Shown piece by piece: positions 4,861-12,734 of a DNA stretch of 13,218 nt; positions within the stretch are counted from its first letter, which is position 1, and each line of letters opens with the position of its first letter. The position numbers and the translations under genes were made by a program. The notes under the pieces were generated by a model that was not told the DNA's origin, did not search any database, and was given only the letters and a program-made list of their open reading frames with translations. The stretch spans positions 1 through 13,218 of the forward strand of contig URIT01000095.1 of NCBI GenBank assembly GCA_900547945.1, in the 5' to 3' direction. The stretch comes from an uncultured bacterium (GTDB lineage: Bacteria > Verrucomicrobiota > Kiritimatiellia > RFP12 > UBA1067).

Positions 4861-6925
4861 CGCTGTTCCCTCCTGTCTTCCCTTCGTGTTGTCGTTTTCC
4901 CTCGCCCGCGCCCCGCGCCGACAGGGCGCGGCGAACGGGGACGGGCACGAAGTCAACAAGCCGCCGGTCGAAGTCCACCTTCTCGACGCGCACCTTCAGG
5001 CGCGCGCCGACGCCCCAGGTCTTTCCGCCGCCCACGAGCTCCTCGCGCACGTCGTCCCACCGCAGGTAGGCGTTGGAGAGGCGCGAGACGTGGACCATGC
5101 CGCCCACCGCAAGCGCGGGCAGATCCACGAAGACGCCGTAGCGCGTACACTTGGAGACGACGGCGTCGAAGGCGTTCTCCGCGCCGCCCCGTTCCAGCAC
5201 CATCTGCAGGTAGCGGTACTTCTTGATCTCGTCGAGCGCACGCTCGGCATCGTCCGCATTCTGCTCGCGCTCCGAACAGTGGAGCGCCGCCGCGTTGAGC
5301 CAGCCGAGGTCGAGGCGCCCGCCCTTGCCCGCGATCCAGGACGCCAGCTGGCGGTGCAGCACAAGGTCCGGGTAGCGCCGGATCGGGCTCGTGAAATGGG
5401 CGTAGTACTTCTTCGCGAGGCCGAAGTGCCCGATCTCCTTCGCCGAGTAGAGCGCCCGCTTCATCGAGCGGAGCACCATCACCGAAAGGACGCCCTCCAG
5501 CGGCGAGCCCTTGATCTTCTTCAGGAACTTCGCGAGGTTCTTCTGGTTGGAGAGGTCGCCGCAGGAGATGCCGAGCTTCGCGAGGTTCGCGCGCAGGTCC
5601 TCCAGCTTCTCGGGGTCCGGCGCCTCGTGGAGGCGCGCGAGGATCTTCACGCCGCGCGTCCAGAGTTCCTTCGCGACGGCCTCGTTCGCCGCCACCATGC
5701 ACTCCTCGACCATCTGGTGCGATTCGTCGTAGGGCCGCACCGCGATGCCGGTCATCATCCCGTGCGCGTCGATCTGGATCTCGGCCTCGGGCACCTCCAT
5801 GTCGAGCGCACCCGCCGCGAAGCGGTTCTTCCGCAGCTGCTGCGCGAGCGCGTGGATCGCGTGGACGACCTTCCGCTCCGTCGGCTTCAGCTTCGGCCCC
5901 GGAACCTTCTCGCCCTTCAGCTCCGCCATCACCTGCTCGTAGGTGAAGCGCGCCTTGGAACGGATGACGGACTTGGCGAACGTGCGCGCGATGCAGACGC
6001 CCTTCGCGTCGAAGGTGAGGAAGGCGGAGAAGGCGAAGCGGTCCTCGTTCGGCACAAGCGAGCAGACGCCGTTCGAGAGCTGTTCGGGCAGCATCGGCAC
6101 GACCTTGTCCACGAGGTAGACCGAGGTCGAGCGCCGGTACGCCTCGCGGTCGAGCGCGCTGCCGGGCGTCACGAAGTGCGAGACGTCCGCGATGTGGACG
6201 CCCAGGACGCGGTTGCCCGCCTTGTCCGTCTCAAGGGACAGCGCGTCGTCGTAGTCGCGCGCGGTCTCGGGGTCGCACGTGAAGATGAACGTCTTCCGCA
6301 AATCGACGCGCCCCGCCGGGACGCGGCCGCGCGCCTTCGGCGGCACGCCCACGCGCTCCGCCTCGGCGACGACCTTCGGCGGGAAGGATTCGGGCAGCTC
6401 GAACTGCTTCATCACGGAGAGCGTGTCGAGGGAGGGGTCGTCCGCCGGACCGATGACGTCCGTGATCTCGCCCTCGGGGGCGAGGCGCGGGTTCTCCCAG
6501 CGCACGAAGCGCATCACGACGCGGTCGTTCAGCCGTGCCCCGTGCGCGTCCGGCACGATGAACTCCTGGCGGTAGGTCGGCGAAAGCGGCTGCACGCGCG
6601 TGAAGCGCCCGAGCGAGGCGACCGTGCCCACGATCGAGCGCGGCGCGCGCGCGTCGATCCGCAGGATGCGCCCCTCGGGCCCCTTCTTGCCCGCGTCGCC
6701 CGCCGGGCCCTTCCGGGAGCCCGTCCCCCGCTGTTTCAGCTTGACCGTCACCGTGTCGCCCACGAGGGCCGTTCCGAGGTCTTCGCGCTCGATCCACGTC
6801 GCCTCGTTCGTCTCCGGATCGACGAGGAAGCCCGCGCCGTTGCGCGCCATGTGCAGCTCGCCCGTCATCGTCCCCGTCTCGCGGGGCGCCTGCCGCGCGC
6901 GCAGTTTCTCTTTTCTCTTGTTCAT
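4796..6925 (-). CDS. rnr: Ribonuclease R family 3'-5' exoribonuclease
   Basis: Processive hydrolytic exoribonuclease of 709 aa (E. coli RNase R is 813), acting on structured RNA in the cytoplasm. Order of domains from the ATG at 6925: OB/cold-shock-like region (GELHMARNGAGFLVDP) at about 22-65 and a second one to about 160; the RNB catalytic domain from about 210, with CDPETARDYDDALS holding the metal-binding Asp cluster (218, 224, 226, 227), LPEQLSNGVCSLVPNEDR, and YAHFTSPIRRYPDLVLHRQL; then an S1 domain (FDAVVSKCTRYGVFVDLP...GMVHVSRL) ending in VDFVPVPV. A basic, low-complexity tail of about 45 residues follows. Start 6925 has AAGGA 10 nt upstream; a TTG three codons earlier would sit too close to it. 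The 3' tail overlaps the peptidase start by 65 nt, and the gap to the SDR gene is 16 nt. Confidence 0.95.
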   Translation of the reverse strand: MNKRKEKLRARQAPRETGTMTGELHMARNGAGFLVDPETNEATWIEREDLGTALVGDTVTVKLKQRGTGSRKGPAGDAGKKGPEGRILRIDARAPRSIVGTVASLGRFTRVQPLSPTYRQEFIVPDAHGARLNDRVVMRFVRWENPRLAPEGEITDVIGPADDPSLDTLSVMKQFELPESFPPKVVAEAERVGVPPKARGRVPAGRVDLRKTFIFTCDPETARDYDDALSLETDKAGNRVLGVHIADVSHFVTPGSALDREAYRRSTSVYLVDKVVPMLPEQLSNGVCSLVPNEDRFAFSAFLTFDAKGVCIARTFAKSVIRSKARFTYEQVMAELKGEKVPGPKLKPTERKVVHAIHALAQQLRKNRFAAGALDMEVPEAEIQIDAHGMMTGIAVRPYDESHQMVEECMVAANEAVAKELWTRGVKILARLHEAPDPEKLEDLRANLAKLGISCGDLSNQKNLAKFLKKIKGSPLEGVLSVMVLRSMKRALYSAKEIGHFGLAKKYYAHFTSPIRRYPDLVLHRQLASWIAGKGGRLDLGWLNAAALHCSEREQNADDAERALDEIKKYRYLQMVLERGGAENAFDAVVSKCTRYGVFVDLPALAVGGMVHVSRLSNAYLRWDDVREELVGGGKTWGVGARLKVRVEKVDFDRRLVDFVPVPVRRALSARGAGEGKRQHEGKTGGNSDDEKGHSSGRAGGRRRGARRS

Positions 6926-6941
6926 GTCCGTCAAATCCTTC

Positions 6942-7988
6942 TCAGAAGAACCACTTCGCGCACGCGAGGAGGCCCTGTTTCCACGGGACGCGGTGGGAGA
7001 CGCCCGTCTTGCCCGCGAACTCGGCGAGGTGGGCGACGTACCAGTCGTAGTTCCGCACGAGCGCCTGCTTGTTCGAGAACTTCGGCGCGAAGCCGAGCAG
7101 CTTCTCGGCGCGCGCGATCGACACGTAGCTGTCCGTCGACGCCGTCTCGTACACCCACGGGTAGAGCGGCGAGAGGTGGAGCTTTTCGAGGATGCGCAGG
7201 ATGAAGACGAGCGGCGCCACGGGCATGCCGCGGATCTTCTTGCCGTGGCCCGCGCGGTCGAGGACGGCCTGGTAGTCCTCCTTCATCGTGGTGAACACCT
7301 TCGCGCCGATGTTGAACTCGGTGTTCACGGTCTTTCCGTCGAGCGTCATCGCGAGCCAGATCGCCTCGCAGAGGTCCGCCACGTCCATCAGCTGGTAGCG
7401 GTTGTTCCCGCTGCCGATCATCGGGAAGCCGTGGCCCGTGTAGGCCCAGTCGTAGAGGAGCGCGAAGACGCCGAGGCGTTCGGGGCCGATGAAGCTCTTG
7501 GGCCGGATGACCGGCACGCAGAAGCCGCTCGCGCGCGCATCGCGGCAGATCTTCTCCGCCTCGATCTTGGCGTGGCCGTAGGGGCCCACGCCGATCAGCT
7601 CGTCGTCCTCGTGGATCGGGTGGCGCTTCGGCACGCCGTAGACCGCCGTGGAGGAGATCTGGACCATGCGCGCACAGCCGGCGCGGCGGCAGGCCGTGAT
7701 CACGTTGCGCGCGCCGTCCACCTCCGTCGTGCGGATGTCCTCGGGGGAATAGAGCGGCAGCGCGGCGGCCGTGTTCACCACCACGTCGCAGCCCTCGACG
7801 CAGCGGTTCACCGCCGCCGGGTCGCGCACGTCGCCCTTCGTGAACTTCAGCCAGGGCTCCTTCGCCTCGGGATAGTCGAAGGGCGCAATGTCGAGGACGC
7901 GGATCTCCTCCACGCCCTTCGCGTGCAGGTGGCGCACGAGGTTGATGCCGAGGAACCCGCTCCCGCCCGTAATCAAGACCGTCTTCAT
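6942..7988 (-). CDS. NAD(P)-dependent epimerase/dehydratase, extended SDR family
   Basis: Rossmann-fold oxidoreductase of 348 aa. The nucleotide-binding TGGSGFLG is at 7-14, an acidic residue ends strand 2 (VLDIA), GDV follows at 52-54, and NTAAALP at 72-78. The catalytic set is Ser112/Ser113-Thr114 (ISSTAVYG), Tyr137 and Lys141 (PYGHAK). The C-terminal substrate domain (NRYQLMDVADLCEAIWLAM, FNIGA) fits nucleotide-sugar epimerases or 3-beta-hydroxysteroid/sterol-type dehydrogenases; I cannot choose the substrate. The ATG at 7988 follows GGAG and lies 7 nt after the DUF4340 stop. It may act in envelope sugar or lipid synthesis, but only its family is firm. Confidence 0.88.
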   Translation of the reverse strand: MKTVLITGGSGFLGINLVRHLHAKGVEEIRVLDIAPFDYPEAKEPWLKFTKGDVRDPAAVNRCVEGCDVVVNTAAALPLYSPEDIRTTEVDGARNVITACRRAGCARMVQISSTAVYGVPKRHPIHEDDELIGVGPYGHAKIEAEKICRDARASGFCVPVIRPKSFIGPERLGVFALLYDWAYTGHGFPMIGSGNNRYQLMDVADLCEAIWLAMTLDGKTVNTEFNIGAKVFTTMKEDYQAVLDRAGHGKKIRGMPVAPLVFILRILEKLHLSPLYPWVYETASTDSYVSIARAEKLLGFAPKFSNKQALVRNYDWYVAHLAEFAGKTGVSHRVPWKQGLLACAKWFF

Positions 7989-7995
7989 GCCGTCT

Positions 7996-9732
7996 TCACT
8001 CCGTTATCGAAACCATGAGGGCCGCCGCCGTCGCGCGGTCGAGCACGAACACCGCGTCCGCACCGCCCACCGTCGCGTAGCGCCCGCCGTCCGGCGCGCG
8101 CGCACCCAGCATCAGGTTGCGCCGCACCGCGTCCGCGCCCTCGAAGTCGAGGGCGATTACGAGCGCGGGCGCGTCCAGCCCGCACCGCCGCAAATCGTCC
8201 GGCGAGGCCGTGAGCGTCTCGACGGACGCCGCCTCCACGCGCGTGAGCGCGGCGAGAAGCTTCCGCACCGCCTCCACGTTCACCGTCATCGGGGCCGACC
8301 CCTCGGCCAGGCTCCACGTCCCCCGCTCGGGGTCGAGGACGACCGACGCGCCCGTCCCCTCCGACGGCTTCAGCGACAGCCTTCGGACGGATTTCGCGTC
8401 CAGCTCCAGCAGCGTCTTCGCGCGCAGGTTCGCGAACGGCCCGCACGTCTTGAAGAGTTCCCGCGCGACGGTGACGTCCGGGTGGACGCCCCTCGACGTC
8501 GCCACGGAGACGCGCACCGCCTCCTCCGGCGGAATCCGGTCCGGCACGTCGTTGCGCCGGATACGCAGGATCACGTTCACGAGCGCCGCCGCCGCCACCG
8601 GGTCGGCCGGGGCCACCACGGGCGCCTCCAGCCGCCATGCGCCATTCGCCCCCCGCGTGAGCACGTAGACGAGCGGACCGGCCGAAATGGAGACGGACCG
8701 CACCTGCTCGTCCGCGCCGAAGGGGAAGACGCGCGTGTCGCGAAACGCCGCGTCGCCCTTGCGGAAGAGGTCCGCCACAGCCGCCTCCAGCGTGACGACG
8801 GCCGTGCCGTTCTGCACGAGCGCGTAGACGAGGTTCGTGCCCGCCGACGCCCCGAAGACGACCTGCTCCGACACGCCGAACTCCGGCTTCACGTTCACCG
8901 CAAGCCCCGCCTCCACCGAAAGCCCGTAGGGGGCGAGCGCGGACCTCGACAGCACGGACCGCTCGCCCGAAGCCGTTCCGCGCTGCGTGGCGGACGGCAT
9001 GACGAACCCCGCGATGCGCGCCCCCACAAGCCCCTCCACCAGCGAGGCCACCACCGCTTCGTCCGCCGGCGCCTCCACCGGCGCCGCGAGCCGCCAGCCG
9101 GACACATTCCGCACGAGACGGATGAACGGCGCCTCGGGTGCGTGCAGGTCCAGGCCCGCGATCTGCTCGCGCGTCCACGCCACGAGCGCACGCACCCGGA
9201 AGCCGTCCGCATCCGCCGGAATCGCCTCCAACACCTCGACGGGGAGCGTGAAGACGTTGTACAGCCCGTCCACGCGCGCATAGACGTCCTTCCCCGAAGC
9301 GGAACGCGCACCGAAGAAGACGCGCGTCGCCCCCCCGCGCGCCCGGAGCGCCACCACCGTGCGCACGCCCTCCGCGAGGCCGAAGTCCGCGAAATCCTCG
9401 CCCAGTTCCGCCAGCTCGGCCGCCGTGCGCAGATCCCCGAACGGCCGCAGCGTCAACGCATCCACCAGACGCGCGACCGACGCGGCGTCCGCCGGCGCGG
9501 CATACGGTTCGACCAGGCTCCATGCGCCCATCTCATTGCGCACAAGCCGCGTGACGTTCGTTCCGTCCCGGACGACCTCAACGCCCTCGACGGCTTCCGG
9601 GGGGAACGTACAGAGCGTATTCCGCGTCGCCTCGCTCGCCACCGCGCGCGCGCGCCAGGAAAGAAACGCCAGCACCGCCGACAGGAACGCGATGCCCACG
9701 AGGAAGAAGACGATGAAGCGGCGATTGCTCAT
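7996..9732 (-). CDS. DUF4340-type membrane-anchored protein of the GldA/F/G module
   Basis: A 578-aa protein with one N-terminal transmembrane segment (about residues 7-27, FIVFFLVGIAFLSAVLAFLSW) and a large outside portion, so probably anchored in the inner membrane and facing the periplasm. The rest is DUF4340-like and internally repetitive: a W-x-L ... P-V/Y-x-A-P-A-D pattern begins at Trp71, Trp213 and Trp366, with a weaker copy at Trp473. Each is followed by a helix (for example VVASLVEGL). DUF4340 genes commonly follow GldG-like genes; here the ATG overlaps the upstream stop by 4 nt (ATGA) and GGAGG lies 8 nt before it. The biochemical role is unknown. Confidence 0.85.
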   Translation of the reverse strand: MSNRRFIVFFLVGIAFLSAVLAFLSWRARAVASEATRNTLCTFPPEAVEGVEVVRDGTNVTRLVRNEMGAWSLVEPYAAPADAASVARLVDALTLRPFGDLRTAAELAELGEDFADFGLAEGVRTVVALRARGGATRVFFGARSASGKDVYARVDGLYNVFTLPVEVLEAIPADADGFRVRALVAWTREQIAGLDLHAPEAPFIRLVRNVSGWRLAAPVEAPADEAVVASLVEGLVGARIAGFVMPSATQRGTASGERSVLSRSALAPYGLSVEAGLAVNVKPEFGVSEQVVFGASAGTNLVYALVQNGTAVVTLEAAVADLFRKGDAAFRDTRVFPFGADEQVRSVSISAGPLVYVLTRGANGAWRLEAPVVAPADPVAAAALVNVILRIRRNDVPDRIPPEEAVRVSVATSRGVHPDVTVARELFKTCGPFANLRAKTLLELDAKSVRRLSLKPSEGTGASVVLDPERGTWSLAEGSAPMTVNVEAVRKLLAALTRVEAASVETLTASPDDLRRCGLDAPALVIALDFEGADAVRRNLMLGARAPDGGRYATVGGADAVFVLDRATAAALMVSITE

Positions 9733-11912
9733 GACCGACGCCTCCGATAGACAAAGACGGCGAATCCCGCCAGCAGCACGAGGGCGACGGGGCCGAGGAC
9801 GGCGACGGTGCCGAAGCGGATCCAGCCCGCGCGGTCCAACCCCGTCGCCACCGTGTTCCCCGGCATGCGGGAGGCCGTCAGCGCGTCGAGGCCCGAAAGC
9901 CACGCCAGCGCGTTGAGGAAGATGTCGCGGTTCGCGTTTCCGCGCAGCGCGAGCGCGCCGTTCGAGACGAACGCCGCATCCCCCAGCGCCACGAGGCGCA
10001 TCGGGCGGAGGGCGATCTCCTTGGCGACGTCGCCGCCGCGCTCCAGCGCCACGGCGAGGGCGAACGGACCGCCCGGCTCGGAGGAGGCGTCGCGCACCCA
10101 CGGCCGCACGGACGGCTCGGATTCGCCCCAGGCGGCCGCGTCCGTGCGCACAAGTTCCGTGTACACGGTCCCTTCCGCGCGTGCCGCCGGAGCGGAAACA
10201 AACGCCACCGCGTCGTTGAAGACGGCCGTTCCTCCCGCGAGCGGCCGCATGACCACATGCTCCGCGAAATCATGCGCCACCACGTCCGCCCCCGTCAACG
10301 TGCGCGGCGAAACGATCCGATACGGCAGCTCCTTCGCGCCGAGGTCGGCGAGCAGCCCCCCCACGCCGGTGTTCGGCCCCGGCGCCGCCAGCACGAGCAG
10401 ACGTCCCCCCGCGCGCATCCAGCCCGCGAGGCGCGCCGTCTCGACGCGGGAGAACGGCTCGCGCGCGCCGGCCACCACCAGCACCGCGCAGTCGTCCGGC
10501 ACGGCCGGCGTGGCCGCCAGGTCGAGCGTCCCGAGGCGGTAGCCGTCGCGGCGCAGCTCGCGCGCCATGTCGCTCATGCCGAAGGCGGGGTCGTAGGAGG
10601 CATAGGTGGTCTCCCCGTGCCCCGTCGTCCAATAGACCGTCTCGCGCTGCGCCGGCAGCGTCAACCGCTGCAGGGCCGACGCGCAGGCGGCCTCGCCCGC
10701 GAAGACCCCCGCCGTGCCCACGGCGACCACGCCGTTCGTCGCCCCGGCGAAAAGCTCCGCCACCGGCACGACCTCGCGGCGGTGTCCGCGCCGGAAGACA
10801 AGCGACCCCTCCTCGGCACCGTTCCGCACGAGGTCCACGGCACGTCCCAGTTCCCAGCGCGGATCCACGTACTCGACCACGAGGCGGGTGCCCGCGACGG
10901 ACTGGGCCGTCGCCTCCAGTCCGCGCAGCAGACGGGAGACCGCCCGGAACTCCGGCGCGCGCCGCGCGAGGAAGCACGTCACATGGACGTCGCCGTGCGT
11001 CTCCGCGAGGATCTGCCGCGTCCGCGCCGAAGTCTTCGTCCGCCCCGCCCGCAGCGGCAGCTCGAAGACGACGTCCAGGCGCAGCGCGAGCATCGCGACG
11101 AGCGCGGCGAAGACGAACGCGAGCGCCGTCACCACACCGGTCGAGACGCGCAGACCGTGCGCCGCGCGCCCGCGCAGCCGCGCGCAGGCCACGGCCTTCG
11201 TCGCGGCGAACAGCGCGAAGAGCGCCAGCACGCCGTAGAAGACGGGCGTCGAGAGGCGCACAAGCCCCGTCGCGACGTCGACGATGTGCGCCTCGAACGG
11301 CATCGACGCAAACTTCATGCGCAGAATCGGCGACCAGATGGTCGCCAACTCGAACGCCGCATGCGGCAGGGCGAGCATCAGGAGGAGGGCGGCGAACGCC
11401 GCGAGCGCGGCGTGCCGGAAGCACGCACTCGCGAGAAGCCCCACCGCGCACCAGAGGGCGGACTGCAGCAGCAGCGCCAGAACGGCCGGCAGGAAGGAGA
11501 AGACCGAGAACGCCTCCCGCAGGGCCGGCGCGTAGAACGGCAGCAGACACAGCGGTACAAGCAGATACACCCCCAGCACGAGCGCGCCCATCGCGAAGGC
11601 GCCCAGGTACAGGCCCAGCACAACGTCCCGCTCGCGCACGGGCGCCGTCAGCAGCAATTCCAGCCGCCCGCTCGCCCGTTCGTCCGCGACGAGCCGCATC
11701 GTCAGGAGCGCCGCCAGGAGCGGCAGGAAGGGAACCGCCGCCGTCGCCCACAGCGCCTCGACGGGCGTGGTGCCGCCGTCGCCGCGCAGGAGCGTGAACG
11801 TGAAGAAGCCACCCGCGAGCGCCAGGAAGCCCGCCGCGCTGAACGCCGTCGCCGGCGAGGCCCACAGCCGCCCGAACGTCCGCAGGAACATGACCCGGAC
11901 CGTGCGCGTCAT
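9729..11912 (-). CDS. Fused ABC-2 permease (GldF-like) and GldG-like auxiliary protein
   Basis: A 727-aa fusion. Residues 1-245 form a six-helix ABC-2 permease with the family motif ERASGRLELLLTAPV (78-92), as in GldF. About 255-280 is another transmembrane helix opening a GldG-like soluble region: RTRQILAETHGDVHVTCFL, then VEYVDP, then VYWTTGHGE at 426-434, the hallmark GHGE of this family, and a glutamine-amidotransferase-like Rossmann portion (LAGWMRAGGRLLVLAAPG). A last helix at about 695-720 ends in a positive FVYRRRRS tail. In Flavobacterium the separate GldF and GldG proteins pair with GldA in gliding/secretion; in other phyla the role is undefined. GGGAGGGG precedes the ATG. Both ends overlap neighbours by ATGA, implying tight co-translation. 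Confidence 0.87.
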   Translation of the reverse strand: MTRTVRVMFLRTFGRLWASPATAFSAAGFLALAGGFFTFTLLRGDGGTTPVEALWATAAVPFLPLLAALLTMRLVADERASGRLELLLTAPVRERDVVLGLYLGAFAMGALVLGVYLLVPLCLLPFYAPALREAFSVFSFLPAVLALLLQSALWCAVGLLASACFRHAALAAFAALLLMLALPHAAFELATIWSPILRMKFASMPFEAHIVDVATGLVRLSTPVFYGVLALFALFAATKAVACARLRGRAAHGLRVSTGVVTALAFVFAALVAMLALRLDVVFELPLRAGRTKTSARTRQILAETHGDVHVTCFLARRAPEFRAVSRLLRGLEATAQSVAGTRLVVEYVDPRWELGRAVDLVRNGAEEGSLVFRRGHRREVVPVAELFAGATNGVVAVGTAGVFAGEAACASALQRLTLPAQRETVYWTTGHGETTYASYDPAFGMSDMARELRRDGYRLGTLDLAATPAVPDDCAVLVVAGAREPFSRVETARLAGWMRAGGRLLVLAAPGPNTGVGGLLADLGAKELPYRIVSPRTLTGADVVAHDFAEHVVMRPLAGGTAVFNDAVAFVSAPAARAEGTVYTELVRTDAAAWGESEPSVRPWVRDASSEPGGPFALAVALERGGDVAKEIALRPMRLVALGDAAFVSNGALALRGNANRDIFLNALAWLSGLDALTASRMPGNTVATGLDRAGWIRFGTVAVLGPVALVLLAGFAVFVYRRRRS

Positions 11913-12616
11913 GCGGCCCCTCCCGTCGAAGGCGCGGGCGGCGTCAATCCCAGAATCGTCCGCACGCCTGCGGCCGTCTTCGCGCCGACCACGCGCCCGT
12001 CCCGCAGCACGTAGAATTTGTCCGCCCACTGCTCCAGTTCGTTCAGTTCGTGCCCGCTCACAAGCACCGCCGCGAACGAGGAGACGGCCGCGACGATGCG
12101 CCCGAACGAGGCCCGCGTGACAGGGTCGAGCCCCGCCAGCAGGTCGTCCAGCAGCAGGAAGCGCGGACGCAGCAGCACCGCGTCCGCAAGCGCGACGCGC
12201 TTGCGCAGACCAAAGGACAGCGTGCCGACGGGAACGTCCGCATACGGCTCCAGGCCGCACAGCTCCATCGCCTCCGCCACGCGATGGCGGATCTTCTTCG
12301 TCATCTCGCCACGCAGATTCGCCCGGTAGCGCAGGTACTTCCGCACACGCAGGTCGGGATCCGCGCACGCCGCCTCGGGCAGGTACCCGAGCATCCGCCG
12401 GAACCGCAGCGCCTGCCGGAACGCATCGATGCCGTCCACGAGGACGCGCCCGGAAGACGGAAGACACACCCCCGCCAGGATCTTCAGGAGCGTGGTCTTC
12501 CCCGCGCCGTTCGCCCCGGCAAGGACGGCCGTTTCGCCCGGTGCGAGGGAGAACGACACGTCCTCCAGAAGGGGCTTGCGTCCCCAGGAGAACGAAATGT
12601 GTTGAACGTCGAACAT
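11909..12616 (-). CDS. ABC transporter ATP-binding protein (GldA-like)
   Basis: Cytoplasmic ATPase of 235 aa that would power the adjacent permease. Walker A GANGAGKT is at 34-41, the Q-loop region is around YLPEA (78-82), the signature reads LSFGLRKR (133-140) instead of LSGGQ, Walker B is FLLLDDLLAGLDP (153-165), and the H-loop His is 189 (SGHEL). The usual catalytic Glu after the Walker B Asp is Asp158, giving LLLDD rather than LLLDE. It begins the seven-gene leftward run. The start at 12616 (MFDVQHISFS) matches where ABC domains begin; it has no Shine-Dalgarno and sits about 10 nt after a -10 element. Confidence 0.92.
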   Translation of the reverse strand: MFDVQHISFSWGRKPLLEDVSFSLAPGETAVLAGANGAGKTTLLKILAGVCLPSSGRVLVDGIDAFRQALRFRRMLGYLPEAACADPDLRVRKYLRYRANLRGEMTKKIRHRVAEAMELCGLEPYADVPVGTLSFGLRKRVALADAVLLRPRFLLLDDLLAGLDPVTRASFGRIVAAVSSFAAVLVSGHELNELEQWADKFYVLRDGRVVGAKTAAGVRTILGLTPPAPSTGGAA

Positions 12617-12626
12617 TAACGGGACT

Positions 12627-12635
12627 ATTCTACCA
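12627..12635 (-). promoter_or_regulatory. Extended -10 promoter of the ABC/GldG/rnr operon
   Basis: Read leftward, TGG then TAGAAT (12632-12627) makes an extended -10. No clear -35 is visible. Predicted initiation is near 12620, leaving a leader of about 4 nt before the ATG at 12616 and no room for a Shine-Dalgarno, so the transcript looks nearly leaderless. It mirrors the regulator promoter at 1254-1262. Confidence 0.5.
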
Positions 12636-12672
12636 TATCTCCCCCCCTCCGTGGAGGGGCAAACACAGCAAG

Positions 12673-12702
12673 GCCTCCGCATCGAAGTCAATGCGGAGGC
12701 CC
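12673..12702 (-). terminator. Strong hairpin terminator after the repeat-protein gene
   Basis: A perfect 11-bp inverted repeat (GGCCTCCGCAT / ATGCGGAGGCC) with an 8-nt loop. In the leftward direction it is followed by the moderately T-rich TTGCTGTGTTTG. It lies 32 nt past the stop at 12735 and before the operon promoter, insulating the two units. Confidence 0.75.
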
Positions 12703-12734
12703 CGATGTTCCACGGCTGCAGCCAATCCGGACCG

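Noticed and set aside
3463..7204. Long rightward open frames antisense to the peptidase and rnr genes (587 and 786 codons)
   Set aside because: Their translations are Arg/Ala/Val/His-rich without domains, lack ribosome-binding sites, and mirror well-supported leftward genes. High GC leaves few stops on the opposite strand.
7888..9750. Rightward 620-codon frame opposite the DUF4340 gene
   Set aside because: Arg/His-rich nonsense composition, fully antisense to a gene with a clear start, ribosome-binding site and overlaps.
10257..12014. Rightward 585-codon frame opposite the GldF/GldG fusion
   Set aside because: Arg/Gln-rich shadow of a strongly supported membrane protein gene.
12644..12659. 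CCCCTCC/GGAGGGG palindrome upstream of the ABC operon promoter
   Set aside because: The centre is only 2 nt, no U-tract follows, and the nearby 11-bp hairpin explains termination better. It could be an operator, but there is no second copy.
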